From assembly GCF_900143625.1 (NCBI RefSeq), contig NZ_FRFF01000103.1, positions 62,001 to 126,000 of the forward strand: a stretch of 64,000 nt of DNA. Direction: 5' to 3'. Under the pieces are notes generated by a model. That model was not told where the DNA came from. It saw nothing but the letters and a program-made list of their open reading frames with translations, and did no database searches. Shown here one piece after another: positions 24,983-34,497 of the stretch; within the stretch, counting starts at the first letter, position 1; each line of letters opens with the position of its first letter. A program made the translations under genes and the position numbers. Source of the DNA: Nocardiopsis sp. JB363 (GTDB lineage: Bacteria; Actinomycetota; Actinomycetes; Streptosporangiales; Streptosporangiaceae).

Positions 24983-26509
24983 GTGAAACCTGCCCCGACC
25001 CCGAGCCGGCCTTCGGTCCACTCGCGAACCGGCCGCGCACCCGTGGTCCTCGTGGGCGCCGGACTATCCGGCCTCTCGTGCGCCCTGCACCTGCTGGGCG
25101 CCGGCCGTGACGTGGTGATCGTCGAACGAGAGGAGTACCCGGGCGGACGTGCCGGCCGCCTCGACATGGACGGCTTTCGGGTGGACACCGGACCCACCGT
25201 CCTGACCATGCCCGAACTCCTGGACGAGGCCTTCGCCGCCGTCGGGGAGAGCCTGCGCGACCGCCTCGACCTCGTACCGCTGGCCCCCGCCTACCGTGCG
25301 AACTTCGCCGACGGGGCCACCATCGACGTGCACACCGATCGCCGTCGTATGACCGCCGAGGTGGCCCGGTTCGCCGGAACACGCGAAGCCGTGGGCTACC
25401 TGCGCCTGCGCGAGTGGCTCACCCGCCTGCACGAGGTGGAGATGCGCTCGTTCATCGACACCGACTTCGACTCGCCCCTGGAGCTGCTCGGCCCCGACCT
25501 GGTCCGGCTGGCCGCACTGGGCGGTTTCGGTCGTCTGGCGTCCGCCGTCGGCCGGCACATCGAGGACGAGCGGCTGCGCCGCGTCTTCTCGTTCCAGTCC
25601 CTCTACGCCGGGGTGGCTCCCGAACGCGCCCTGGCCGCCTACGCCGTCATCGCCTACATGGACACCATCGCGGGCGTCCACTTCCCGCGAGGCGGGATGC
25701 GTGCGATCGGCGAGGCGATGGCCGGCGCCGCCGCCAAAGCGGGGGCGCGGCTGCGCTACGGCGAGTCCGTGACACGCCTGGAACGGTCGGGGGAGCGGGT
25801 CACAGCGGTGGTGACCGACCAGGGTGAGCGCCTGGCCTGCGACCAGGTCGTGCTGACCGTTGACCTGCCCGCCGCCCACCGTCTCCTGGGGCGCCGGCCC
25901 CGACGCCTGGTCCCGCACCGTTTCTCGCCCTCGGCGGTGGTGCTCCATCTGGGCATCGACCGCACGTGGGAGCACCTGTCCCACCACACCATCTCCTTCG
26001 GTCGCCAGTGGGAACGCACCTTCGCCGAGATCATCGACCAGGGCCGCACGATGAGCGATCCCTCACTGCTGGTCACCCAACCCACCCTCACCGATCCCTC
26101 CCTGGCCCCGGACGGCCACCACCTGCTCTACGTCCTGGCGCCCGCGCCCAATCTCGACGCGGGCGACATCGACTGGGATCGGGAGGGTTCGCGTTACCGG
26201 GACGAACTCATCGGAACCCTCGAAGAACGCGGGCTGACCGGGCTCGACGCCTCGATCCGCGCCGAGCGGATGGTCACCCCCGCCGACTGGGCCCGCCAGG
26301 GCATGGCCCACGGCACCCCGTTCTCCCTGGCGCACACCTTCGCCCAGACCGGCCCGTTCCGGCCCCGCAACGTCATGGCCGGTACCACCAACGCCGTCCT
26401 CGCGGGTTGTGGCACCACTCCCGGCGTGGGTCTGCCCACGGTGCTGATCTCGGGAAAACTGGCGGCCGCGCGAGTACTGGCCGCCTCGACACGACGGGGA
26501 CGACGATGA
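24983..26509 (+). CDS. crtI: Phytoene desaturase
   Basis: About 508 residues (GTG 24983; GTG 24974 is the alternative). CrtI dehydrogenates phytoene to lycopene at the membrane, using FAD. The dinucleotide-binding start VVLVGAGLSGLSCALHLLGA with GRDVVIVEREEYPGGRAG is clear, as are FRVDTGPTVLTMPEL and the C-terminal TTPGVGLPTVLISGKLAAAR flavin signature. GGAAG lies 8 bases before 24983. Its stop overlaps the crtB start by ATGA. Confidence 0.94.
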   Translation: MKPAPTPSRPSVHSRTGRAPVVLVGAGLSGLSCALHLLGAGRDVVIVEREEYPGGRAGRLDMDGFRVDTGPTVLTMPELLDEAFAAVGESLRDRLDLVPLAPAYRANFADGATIDVHTDRRRMTAEVARFAGTREAVGYLRLREWLTRLHEVEMRSFIDTDFDSPLELLGPDLVRLAALGGFGRLASAVGRHIEDERLRRVFSFQSLYAGVAPERALAAYAVIAYMDTIAGVHFPRGGMRAIGEAMAGAAAKAGARLRYGESVTRLERSGERVTAVVTDQGERLACDQVVLTVDLPAAHRLLGRRPRRLVPHRFSPSAVVLHLGIDRTWEHLSHHTISFGRQWERTFAEIIDQGRTMSDPSLLVTQPTLTDPSLAPDGHHLLYVLAPAPNLDAGDIDWDREGSRYRDELIGTLEERGLTGLDASIRAERMVTPADWARQGMAHGTPFSLAHTFAQTGPFRPRNVMAGTTNAVLAGCGTTPGVGLPTVLISGKLAAARVLAASTRRGRR

Positions 26510-27471
26510 GCACGGCCACCGCCGAACTGAACGCGGCCGGGATCACCTCGGAACGTCTGCGCGACGATTACCTGCGCTGCCGGGACCTGCACGCCCACCA
26601 TGGCCGTACCTACTACACGGCCACCCGGGTGCTGCCGCCCGAACGCCGCCCCGGCATCCACGCGCTCTACGGGTTCGCCCGCTGGGTGGACGACATCGTC
26701 GACGAACCGGGCCCCGGGGTCACCGTCGAGGACCAACGCGCACGGCTGGACCGCGTCGACGCCGATCTGGCCCTCGTCCTGGCCGGAAGCGAACCGGAGG
26801 AACCGGTGCTGCGCGCCTTGGCGCACACCGTGGACCGCTACGAACTGCCGGCCGAGCACTTCACCACCTTCATGTCCTCCATGCGCATGGACTTGGAGGT
26901 GACCGAATACCGCGACCTCGATCACCTGCGCGAATACATGTACGGCTCGGCCGCGGTGATCGGACTCCAGGTCCTGCCGGTCCTGGGCACGGTCACGCCT
27001 CGGGACGAGGCCGCACCGCACGCCGCCGCCCTGGGTGAAGCCTTCCAACTCACCAACTTCCTGCGCGACGTGGCCGAGGACCTCAGGCGCGGACGGGTGT
27101 ACCTGCCCACCGACGTCCTCGCCGGACACGGGGTCGACCGCGCCCTGCTGGAACAGTGCACCCTGGCGCGGGCCCCGGATCCGCGGGTGTGCCGGGCCAT
27201 CGCCGAACTGGTGGAGGTCAACCAGGACCTGTATCGCCTGGCCGAACCCGGGGTGGGGATGCTCGAACCCGTCGCCCGCCCGTGTGTCGCCACCGCCTTC
27301 CGGCTCTATCGCGCCATCCTGGACGAGATCGATGCGGCGGACTTCGACGTGTGGAGCGTCCGCCACCGGGTGTCCGACGCCCGCAAGATGGTGGCGGCCG
27401 TGCCCGCTCTGGCCCGCTCACTGTGGGCGAGGGCCGTCCCGCGACCCCGGGACGGCGGTTCCACTCCCTGA
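26506..27471 (+). CDS. crtB: Phytoene synthase
   Basis: 321 residues from the ATG at 26506, which overlaps the crtI stop. It joins two GGPP molecules head to head. The squalene/phytoene synthase signatures are present: YGFARWVDDIVDEPG (first Asp-rich motif), YMYGSAAVIGLQVLPVLG, and LGEAFQLTNFLRDVAEDLRR (second Asp-rich motif DVAED). A longer frame beginning in crtI at 25966 is antifamily sequence and is not used. Confidence 0.95.
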   Translation: MSTATAELNAAGITSERLRDDYLRCRDLHAHHGRTYYTATRVLPPERRPGIHALYGFARWVDDIVDEPGPGVTVEDQRARLDRVDADLALVLAGSEPEEPVLRALAHTVDRYELPAEHFTTFMSSMRMDLEVTEYRDLDHLREYMYGSAAVIGLQVLPVLGTVTPRDEAAPHAAALGEAFQLTNFLRDVAEDLRRGRVYLPTDVLAGHGVDRALLEQCTLARAPDPRVCRAIAELVEVNQDLYRLAEPGVGMLEPVARPCVATAFRLYRAILDEIDAADFDVWSVRHRVSDARKMVAAVPALARSLWARAVPRPRDGGSTP

Positions 27472-27482
27472 GGAGAACGCAG

Positions 27483-28490
27483 ATGCCCCTGCCCGACCCC
27501 GAACCCCGACGGCTCCCGCTGCGCCGTATGCCCAAAGACGCCTGGTCCCGACAGGAACCGACCTGGCGGGAGGCGTCCCCGGGTGTGATCGGTGCCGCCC
27601 TCAAGCGTGCTCTGGGCCGACCGTCCGGAAACTGGTACGTCCTGGCGGCGTCCGAGGAGGTGCGCTCCGACCGACCCTTCGGTCGGATGGTGGCCGGCAC
27701 CGAACTGGTGGCCTGGCGCACCTCTGACGGGTCCGTGCACGCCGGCCCGGGGGCCTGCCCGCACCTGGGAGCGCCCCTGTGCCGGGGTGCGGTGGACCAG
27801 GGCCGCCTGGTGTGCCGCTGGCACGGGTTGTCCCTGGGCTCCGAGGGTTTCCCCGGCTGGAGCCCCTACCCCGCCCACGACGACGGAGTGTTGGTGTGGG
27901 TGCGCCTGGACCACGTGGGCGGTGAGGAACCGCTGGACGCACCCGTGGTGCCCGAACGTCCCGCGTCGGCTCGCAGCATCGCCGCGGTGGAGAGTCTGGC
28001 GGGTCGGTGCGAACCCGAGGACGTGGTCGCCAACCGGCTCGACCCCTGGCACGGTTCCTGGTTCCACCCCTACTCCTTCGTGGGATTGCGGGTCACCGAG
28101 ATACCGAGCGGCCCCGATCCCGATCCGGACCGGATGGTGGTGGACGTGGGTTTCAAGGTGGCCGGTCGGTGGGGTGTGCCGGTACGCGCCGAGTTCGCCT
28201 GCCCCGAACCGCGCACGGTGGTCATGCGCGTCATCGAGGGCGAAGGGGAGGGCAGCGTGGTGGAGACCCACGCCACGCCGCTGGGCGTGGACGAACGCGG
28301 GGTGCCGCGCACCGCCGTCATCGAGGCGACGGTCGCGGCCTCCGACCGCACCGGTTTCGCGTTCGCGCGCAGGATCGCCGGTGCGGTCCGCCCCGTGATG
28401 CGCCTGACCGCCCGCCGCCTGTGGCGCGACGACCTCGCCTACGCCGAACGCCGCTACCTGCTGCGAGCCTCCGGGCGATGGCCCGGCTGA
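27483..28490 (+). CDS. Rieske [2Fe-2S] protein of the carotenoid cluster
   Basis: 335 residues; GAGGAG lies 6-7 bases before the ATG. The Rieske cluster ligands are in ACPHLGAPLC and LVCRWHG (C-x-H and C-x2-H, about residues 92-117). The C-terminal half (from about 170) contains DPWHGSWFHPYSF and resembles the region usually annotated DUF5914 in actinobacterial carotenoid clusters. It sits where Streptomyces crt clusters have crtV. The likely role is oxidative tailoring of the carotenoid, or electron delivery to a tailoring step, but the substrate is unknown. Its 3' end overlaps the 3' end of crtU by 37 bases in convergent orientation. Confidence 0.8.
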   Translation: MPLPDPEPRRLPLRRMPKDAWSRQEPTWREASPGVIGAALKRALGRPSGNWYVLAASEEVRSDRPFGRMVAGTELVAWRTSDGSVHAGPGACPHLGAPLCRGAVDQGRLVCRWHGLSLGSEGFPGWSPYPAHDDGVLVWVRLDHVGGEEPLDAPVVPERPASARSIAAVESLAGRCEPEDVVANRLDPWHGSWFHPYSFVGLRVTEIPSGPDPDPDRMVVDVGFKVAGRWGVPVRAEFACPEPRTVVMRVIEGEGEGSVVETHATPLGVDERGVPRTAVIEATVAASDRTGFAFARRIAGAVRPVMRLTARRLWRDDLAYAERRYLLRASGRWPG

Positions 28491-30028
28491 CGCAGGGACC
28501 GGGCCAGGGCGCGCAACGGCGCGAACCGGCCCTGGCGGGGCACACTCCACACGGCGTGCCCCCACCGGCCCCACCGGGTGAGCAGGGCGTTGGCGGCCAG
28601 CACACCGCTGGTGGCCGCGCGTTCCATCAACGCCACCGGGAGGTCCACTCGTACGTGGTCCCCGGCCACCACCAGCCACGGGTCGGGCGTGGCCACCGTG
28701 CAACGTTCGCCGTGGCCGCCGGGTGGGAACAACGGACAGTCCTGGCGCAGTTCGTGGCGGGAGTCCACCACCCTCGCCTCACGAAGTTCGGGGTAGACCG
28801 CCAGGGCCTGTTTCCACAGCGACACCTGCTCGGCCACCGGATCGCAGCCTTGGGGCAGGGCGTAGGCGTGCAGTTCCACGACCGAACCACCGGTGCGCCG
28901 TGCCCAAGCGGCCGCCTGGTCCTCGTAACGTTCCAACACGCTGATGTTGTCCAGCGTGGGGTGCCCGGCGGTGCCCAGGAACGCCTGCCGGTGCGCGCGC
29001 ACCGGTCGGTCCGTCCAGTAGCGGGAGACCAGGAACGGTGGTGCCGAAGGCAGCGCCGCCACCTGTTCCCGCCAGGTCCTGTCGCCGAGTGCGGGGGAGC
29101 GGGCCACCACCTCGCGCAGGCCGCCCGGGTCGGTGGCCAGCACCACCCCGTCGAAACGTTCACTCCGCTCCCGGCCCTGGTCGGTCCAGGACACCGTGGC
29201 CCCGCCCGGCCCTTCGGGGACGACGCCCTCCACCCGCGCTCCGTGGTGGAAGACCACCCCGGCCGCGCGCAGACGTTTGGCGAGGGGGTCCCACAGTGCC
29301 TGGGGAAAGGGTGAACGTGGCACGTCGAACACCAGTCCCTCGGAGGAGCCGAGGAAGTAGATGTGGAACATCACCGCCATCTCCGCCGCCGACAGGCGCT
29401 CGGGCTCGGCGAAGAAACTACGGCTGAACACCTCGAAGGCCAGGTGACGGGCGCTGGTCGGGAACCGGGTCACCTCCAACAGGTCACGAGCGCTCAGGTG
29501 GTCCAGGCGTTCGTACACACCCGGTACGTCCACGTCCAGTAGTTGGAGGGCGGCGGGCACGTTCACCCCGGCCAACTCCCGGACCGGGAAGCTTCGGCTG
29601 GTGGCGGTCAGTACGGCGGCGTTCCACGGCGGGGTGCTCGGAAGCCCGGAGAAACGGTCGGCCATACCCGAGGCGTGCACCAACGGGTAGTCCGTCAACG
29701 GCACCAGGGCGGAGATCTCGGGGTCGCCGTGACGTAGCAGCGTACGCAGGTTGTAGTACTGCCGGAAGAAGGCGTGGAAGCCGCGGCTCATCGTCGCCGT
29801 GGAGCCGTCGGCCAGGGTGGTCTCCCACCCGCGCAGCCGCCCACCCAGGCCTTCCTCGCGTTCGAGGACCGTCACCTCGATCCCGCGTTCGACCAGGGCG
29901 CGTGCGGTGGCGAGTCCGGCGATGCCGCCGCCCACCACCGCCACCCGGGGCGTGTGCTCCGGGCGTGGTCCCACGGGTTCGGGCGCCGGGAGCGCCTCGG
30001 CGGCGGAGTCGTGGACGTCACCGCTCAC
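28454..30028 (-). CDS. crtU: Carotene desaturase/methyltransferase CrtU (isorenieratene synthase type)
   Basis: 524 residues from GTG 30028, which overlaps the crtT stop (GTGA). It converts the beta-rings of beta-carotene to aromatic rings. The FAD-binding start VAVVGGGIAGLATARALVER with VTVLEREEGLGGRLRGW is followed by SRGFHAFFRQYYNLRTLLR, a CrtU-family signature, and by VVAGDHVRVDLPVALMERA near the end. In this phase the minus strand stays open through crtY to 32059, but that upstream part is antisense to crtY. With crtE, I, B and Y, the predicted end product is isorenieratene or a derivative. Confidence 0.92.
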   Translation of the reverse strand: MSGDVHDSAAEALPAPEPVGPRPEHTPRVAVVGGGIAGLATARALVERGIEVTVLEREEGLGGRLRGWETTLADGSTATMSRGFHAFFRQYYNLRTLLRHGDPEISALVPLTDYPLVHASGMADRFSGLPSTPPWNAAVLTATSRSFPVRELAGVNVPAALQLLDVDVPGVYERLDHLSARDLLEVTRFPTSARHLAFEVFSRSFFAEPERLSAAEMAVMFHIYFLGSSEGLVFDVPRSPFPQALWDPLAKRLRAAGVVFHHGARVEGVVPEGPGGATVSWTDQGRERSERFDGVVLATDPGGLREVVARSPALGDRTWREQVAALPSAPPFLVSRYWTDRPVRAHRQAFLGTAGHPTLDNISVLERYEDQAAAWARRTGGSVVELHAYALPQGCDPVAEQVSLWKQALAVYPELREARVVDSRHELRQDCPLFPPGGHGERCTVATPDPWLVVAGDHVRVDLPVALMERAATSGVLAANALLTRWGRWGHAVWSVPRQGRFAPLRALARSLRQPGHRPEARSR

Positions 30029-30771
30029 CAGGCGCCTCCCGGACGGGAACCGACGAAGGTGTGCGTGATCCCGTACTGCCAGCCCGTCAAGGGGGCGCTG
30101 GCCACCGACTCCAGCCCGATGGCCCGCATACGCGCGAGCAACTCCCGCCTGCCGTCGAACTCCAGCACACTGCGCCACAGGTAGCGGAACAGGTCCGCCC
30201 GCCCGGCCAACGCCCTGCCGGAGGGGATGATCACCCCCCAGCACACGGCCGTCCACACCGCCCGCGCGGACGGTGAATCGGCCACCGAGTACTCGTGCAG
30301 GGCCAGCCGGCCACCGGGACGCAATATCTCCAGGACCGACCTCAGCAGTGCGTCGGGGTCGGGCACGTTGCGGATCAGGTAGGCGCCGAGCACCGCGTCC
30401 GCCGGCCCGCCCAGTCGTTCGTGCGCCCAGGCGGAGGACAGTTCCTCGGCCCGGGCCCGATGGAAGACGACGTCGCCGTCCCAGGTCTTGGCCCGTGCGG
30501 CGTCGAGCATGCCCTGGGAGGCGTCCACCGCCACGATCCGGGCCTTGGGCGCGGCGGCGAGCAGCGCCGCGGTGGAGGCTCCGGTCCCACAGCCCAGATC
30601 CAGCAGACGCATCCCCTCGCCCCGGTCCGGCAACCGCAGCCGCCGCACGGACCTGCGCAGATCCCGGTGGTAACCCGGGTTGGCGCCGACCAATCGGTCG
30701 TAGGCGCCGGCCGCGTGATCGAACTCGTCGGTGACCGCTGCGGTCTTCATCCGACCCGTCGTGGTGGTCAT
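30025..30771 (-). CDS. crtT: SAM-dependent methyltransferase of the carotenoid cluster (CrtT-like)
   Basis: 248 residues from ATG 30771; GGGAG lies 4-5 bases upstream. Class I methyltransferase motifs are visible: MRLLDLGCGTGASTAALL (motif I), IVAVDASQGMLDAAR (post I), AVLGAYLIRNVPDPDALLRS (motif II) and LRPGGRLALHEYS (motif III). In Streptomyces the crtY-crtT-crtU unit has a methyltransferase gene in this position. Its exact substrate is not established, since CrtU itself carries the ring methyl shift. It is coupled to crtU by a 4-base overlap and is divergent from crtY across 64 bases. Confidence 0.82.
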   Translation of the reverse strand: MTTTTGRMKTAAVTDEFDHAAGAYDRLVGANPGYHRDLRRSVRRLRLPDRGEGMRLLDLGCGTGASTAALLAAAPKARIVAVDASQGMLDAARAKTWDGDVVFHRARAEELSSAWAHERLGGPADAVLGAYLIRNVPDPDALLRSVLEILRPGGRLALHEYSVADSPSARAVWTAVCWGVIIPSGRALAGRADLFRYLWRSVLEFDGRRELLARMRAIGLESVASAPLTGWQYGITHTFVGSRPGGAW

Positions 30772-30835
30772 GGCGCTCCCACGTGTGTTCGTCGGTGTTC
30801 TCGCGTTCTCCCGAGTGCCCCGGCATGCTGGGGCC

Positions 30836-32053
30836 ATGACCGACTACGACGTGGTGATCATCGGCGGGGGAGCTGCGGGGCTCACCCTCTCCCATCGCAT
30901 GGGCGCGGTCAACGAACGACGCGGGCGTCCCCTGCGCACCGCCCTGCTGGAGCCTCCGGTGGGAGAGCACACGCCGCCTCCGCGCACCTGGTGCTTCTGG
31001 GAACCGGACGGAGGTCCTTGGGACGACCTGTTGACGGCGCGGTGGCGCGACCTGACCGTGGTGGGGTCCGGCGGTACCGAGTACCGTTCCCCGGCCGATC
31101 CCTACGTGTACAAGATGTTGCGTTCGGCCGACATGGCCGCCCACGTCCGCGACCACGCCGACGAGCACCTGCGGACGCGGGCGCTGTACGTGACCGGACT
31201 GATCGACGGGCCCGAGCACGCGACGGTCCACGCCACCGGACCCGACGGTACCGAGACGACCCTGACCGCCCGCTGGGTCTTCGACTCCCGTCCTGCGGCC
31301 ATGCCTCCGGGCGGGCGCACCACCCTGCTCCAGCACTTCCGGGGCTGGTTCGTGCGCCTGCCGCGCGAGACCTTCGACCCGGGGTCGGCCATCCTCATGG
31401 ACCTGCGCCCGGAGCAACCCCGTACCGGCGTCGCCTTCGGCTACGTACTGCCGCTGTCCTCGCGTGAGGCGCTGGTGGAGTACACCGAATTCGGCCGCGC
31501 CGCCCTGACCACCGCGGAGTACGAGAAGGCGCTCACCGCCTACTGCGCCCAGGCCGGTCTGGGGGAGGTCGAGGTCGGCGCCACGGAACAGGGAGTCATC
31601 CCGATGACCGACGCGCCCTTTTCCACCCGGACCGGACGGCGCCTGTTCCGCATCGGCACCGCGGGCGGTGCGACCCGGCCCTCCACCGGCTACACGTTCA
31701 GCGGGGTGGCCCGACAGACCGCGGCGGTGGCCGAGGCCCTGGCCGCCGACCGGACACCGGTGCCACCGGTTCCCTACCGTTCCCGGCACCTGACCATGGA
31801 CGCCATCATGCTCGCGGCGTTGGACAGCGGCCGGGTGGAGGGTGCCGACTTCTTCGAGCGGCTCTTCGCCGGTAACCGACTCGGCGAGGTGCTGGCCTTC
31901 CTGGACGGAACCTCCCGCCTGCCGAAGGAGTTGCGCATGGGTCTGACCACTCCGGTGGCGGCCATGACCCGCACCACCCTCGATCACCTGTGGCACACCC
32001 TGCGCACCCGCGTCGGCGCGTCCGGTCGGGACGCCGCAGGCGCCGACGGGTGA
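30836..32053 (+). CDS. crtY: Lycopene beta-cyclase
   Basis: 405 residues from ATG 30836. CrtY-type signatures are DYDVVIIGGGAAGLTLSHRM, PPPRTWCFWEPD, RWVFDSRPA, LLQHFRGWFVRLP and ATRPSTGYTFSGVARQT. It cyclises the two ends of lycopene to beta-carotene. It is divergent from crtT and alone on its strand, so the small divergent gap must hold promoters for both crtY and crtT-crtU. An in-frame extension back to 30731 overlaps crtT and is not needed. Confidence 0.93.
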   Translation: MTDYDVVIIGGGAAGLTLSHRMGAVNERRGRPLRTALLEPPVGEHTPPPRTWCFWEPDGGPWDDLLTARWRDLTVVGSGGTEYRSPADPYVYKMLRSADMAAHVRDHADEHLRTRALYVTGLIDGPEHATVHATGPDGTETTLTARWVFDSRPAAMPPGGRTTLLQHFRGWFVRLPRETFDPGSAILMDLRPEQPRTGVAFGYVLPLSSREALVEYTEFGRAALTTAEYEKALTAYCAQAGLGEVEVGATEQGVIPMTDAPFSTRTGRRLFRIGTAGGATRPSTGYTFSGVARQTAAVAEALAADRTPVPPVPYRSRHLTMDAIMLAALDSGRVEGADFFERLFAGNRLGEVLAFLDGTSRLPKELRMGLTTPVAAMTRTTLDHLWHTLRTRVGASGRDAAGADG

Positions 32054-32246
32054 TTCCACCGCCGTGACCTGCTGTTCCTCCCGGGAGGCGAGTGTCTTCT
32101 CGTCCGGTTGGGAGGGGTGCGTTCGGGGAATCCTGGATCACACAGCGGTGGACGTGGGACGGATCGCCCGCACCTTCCGGAGCCGCGTTCCCCTGATCGG
32201 TTCGATCCGGATCTTTCCGATTCCGGTCGGAGAAAGGGGCGGCAAC

Positions 32247-32900
32247 ATGCGACTGCACACCGAAAGACGGGCGGATCGACGACTCGATCTCGTCTACCGG
32301 ATCGGTGCCGGGCTCACCGGGCTGATCCTGATCGGTTTCGGCATCGCGGGGATGATGATCAGGCTTCCGTTGTTCGACACCCAGGGCGAGGTGATCGCCG
32401 GACTGTCCACCAACGGGGCACTGAGCTTCCTCTCGATCGCCATCGGTTCGTTGTTGGTGGGCGCGATGGTGTTGGGCGGAACCTTCGCCTCCACCGTGTG
32501 CGTCGTGGTCGGTGTCGGGTTCATCGTCAGCGGCCTCGCCAACCTCTTCCTGATGAGCACCGACTTCAACATCCTGGCCTTCTCGATGCCCAACGTCATC
32601 TTCAGCTTCGTCGTGGGACTGCTGGTGATGACCTTCGGCATGTACGGCCGGTTCAGTGGCGGCCTGACCGAGGACAACCCCTACCGCATGCACCGGGAGT
32701 CCAAGCACCATGGCCGGGTGCCGGCGCCGCGTGCGGAGCACGAAGGTGCGTCGACCCGTGCCGAGGACGGTGCGCCGCGTGCTCGGGAAGGCGGTGACGA
32801 CCCCGTGTACCGAGCCGGACACGAGGCCGGGCGCCGGGGCGCACCCGGCGGTGCGAGCGCGCTGAAGTCACCTGGTCGCCACCGTCGGACCGGCGAGTGA
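32247..32900 (+). CDS. DUF4383 membrane protein
   Basis: 217 residues from ATG 32247 (GAAAGGGG 7-8 bases upstream). Four hydrophobic helices lie between about 18 and 140 (for example AGLTGLILIGFGIAGMMIRL), in the layout of DUF4383 proteins. A charged, disordered Arg/Glu/Gly tail follows after about residue 150. The function is unknown. The next gene starts at GTG 32897, overlapping this stop, so the two form an operon. The 193 bases upstream, after crtY, hold no recognisable gene. Confidence 0.78.
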   Translation: MRLHTERRADRRLDLVYRIGAGLTGLILIGFGIAGMMIRLPLFDTQGEVIAGLSTNGALSFLSIAIGSLLVGAMVLGGTFASTVCVVVGVGFIVSGLANLFLMSTDFNILAFSMPNVIFSFVVGLLVMTFGMYGRFSGGLTEDNPYRMHRESKHHGRVPAPRAEHEGASTRAEDGAPRAREGGDDPVYRAGHEAGRRGAPGGASALKSPGRHRRTGE

Positions 32901-34378
32901 ACGCCGTGGCCGAACCGGGCCGTCTGGCGCTGGTCACCGGCGCCAGCGGGTACATCGGTGGCCGACTGGTCCCCGAACTACTGGAGTCCGGGTACCGGGT
33001 GCGCTGCCTGGCCCGGAGCCCGGAGAAGCTCCGTGACCACCCCTGGCGGGAACGGGTCGAGGTGGTCCGCGGTGACGTGGTCTCGGGGGAGGGGCTCGTC
33101 GAGGCCCTGAACGGAGTCGACGTCGCCTATTACCTGGTGCACTCCATGGGCAAGGGAGGCGACTTCGAGAGCACCGACGCCCAGGGCGCCCGCACCTTCG
33201 CCCGGGCGGCGGGGGAGGCGGACGCGGGTCGGGTGGTCTACCTGGGCGGACTCGCTCCCCAGGGGCAGGAGTTGTCCGCGCACATGGCCTCCCGCAAGGA
33301 GGTCGCCGATCTGCTCCAGGCCGGGCCGGTGCCCACCGTGGTGTTGCGCGCCGCGGTGATCCTCGGTTCGGGGTCGGCGTCCTTCGAGATGCTGCGGCAC
33401 CTCACCGAACGTTTGCCGGCCATGACCACGCCCCGATGGGTGCACAGCCGGGTACAGCCGATCGCCGTCCGCGACGTGCTGCGCCTGCTGGTCCTGGCCG
33501 ACACGCTACCGGCCGACACCGATCGCACCTTCGACATCGGTGGACCCGAGGTGCTCGACTACACGGAGATGATCCAGCGCTTCGCCGCCGAGGCGGGTCT
33601 GGCCCGCCGGCTCGTGCTTCCGGTACCCGTCCTGTCACCCGGGCTGTCGAGTCTGTGGGTGGGGCTGATCACGCCGGTGCCGCCCGCCGTGGCGCGTCCC
33701 CTGGTGGAGTCGCTGCGCCATGACGCGGTGGTCGAACAGGACGAACTGTCCGACCTGGTGGACGACCACGAGCGGATCGGGTTCGATCGTGCGGTGGCGC
33801 TGGCCTTGCGCAGGATCGACGAGGACCGGGTGGACACCCGATGGTCATCGGCGGCTTGGCCCAGCGCCCCCTCGGACCCGTTGCCCACCGATCCCGATTG
33901 GTCCGGGGGCAGCCTGTACACCGATCGTCGTGCCCGGGTCGTGGACGCCCCGGCCGAGGACGTGTGGCGGGTGATCGAGGGGATCGGTGGGCGGCGGGGC
34001 TGGTATTCGTGGCCGCTCGCCTGGGCCGCCCGGGGCTGGATCGACCTGGCCGTCGGCGGGGTGGGGCCGCGTCGTGGTCGCCGGGACCCCCGACGCCTGC
34101 GGGTGGGGGACTCGCTGGACTCCTGGCGCGTGGAGGAGATCGTTCCTGGTCGGTTGCTGCGGTTGCGCGCGGAGATGCGGTTACCCGGCCCGGCCTGGTT
34201 GGAGCTGGGTGTGGCCCGGGTGGGAGGGCGCACGGTGTACCACCAGAGGGCGCTCTTCCATCCCCGTGGGCTACCGGGCCACCTGTACTGGTGGGCGGTG
34301 ACGCCCTTCCACGGGGTGGTGTTCGGGTCGATGGCCGCCAACATCGCGGCCCGCGCCGAACACGACGCCGTCAAGTAG
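32897..34378 (+). CDS. SDR-type NAD(P)-binding protein with DUF2867 C-terminal domain
   Basis: 493 residues. The N-terminal half is an atypical short-chain dehydrogenase: LALVTGASGYIGGRLVPELL (nucleotide-binding GxxGxxG), VRCLARSPEKLRDHPW, then VAYYLVHSMGKGGDF. The C-terminal part (about 330-490) contains the SRPBCC-like DUF2867 domain with GRLLRLRAEMRLPGPAWLEL. This fusion is found in many actinomycetes and cyanobacteria, and the substrate is unknown. It is translationally coupled to the DUF4383 gene (GTGA). No terminator is evident after it. Confidence 0.82.
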   Translation: MNAVAEPGRLALVTGASGYIGGRLVPELLESGYRVRCLARSPEKLRDHPWRERVEVVRGDVVSGEGLVEALNGVDVAYYLVHSMGKGGDFESTDAQGARTFARAAGEADAGRVVYLGGLAPQGQELSAHMASRKEVADLLQAGPVPTVVLRAAVILGSGSASFEMLRHLTERLPAMTTPRWVHSRVQPIAVRDVLRLLVLADTLPADTDRTFDIGGPEVLDYTEMIQRFAAEAGLARRLVLPVPVLSPGLSSLWVGLITPVPPAVARPLVESLRHDAVVEQDELSDLVDDHERIGFDRAVALALRRIDEDRVDTRWSSAAWPSAPSDPLPTDPDWSGGSLYTDRRARVVDAPAEDVWRVIEGIGGRRGWYSWPLAWAARGWIDLAVGGVGPRRGRRDPRRLRVGDSLDSWRVEEIVPGRLLRLRAEMRLPGPAWLELGVARVGGRTVYHQRALFHPRGLPGHLYWWAVTPFHGVVFGSMAANIAARAEHDAVK

Positions 34379-34433
34379 GACAGGCTGGGTGAAGAGGACC
34401 GGTCGAGGTGCGGTAACGTCATGTCGGAATTGC

Positions 34434-34467
34434 CTTGGATTCCAAGAAGATCCTTTTCCTAGGAAAA
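34434..34467. promoter_or_regulatory. Two adjacent palindromes upstream of the MMPL gene
   Basis: CTTGGA-T-TCCAAG (34434-34446) and the perfect 14-base palindrome TTTTCCTAGGAAAA (34454-34467) lie 7 bases apart, 31-64 bases before the MMPL GTG. The stretch is distinctly A/T-rich for this genome. They look like operator sites, or a promoter plus operator, of a repressor encoded elsewhere. Confidence 0.5.
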
Positions 34468-34497
34468 CTCCTCTCGATCGCGGAAGGACACCCGACG

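Noticed and set aside
28454-32059. A 1201-codon minus-strand frame spanning crtU, crtT and the region opposite crtY
   Set aside because: Only the crtU part matches a protein family. The rest is antisense to crtY or in the wrong phase of crtT. The GTG at 30028, overlapping the crtT stop, is the real start.
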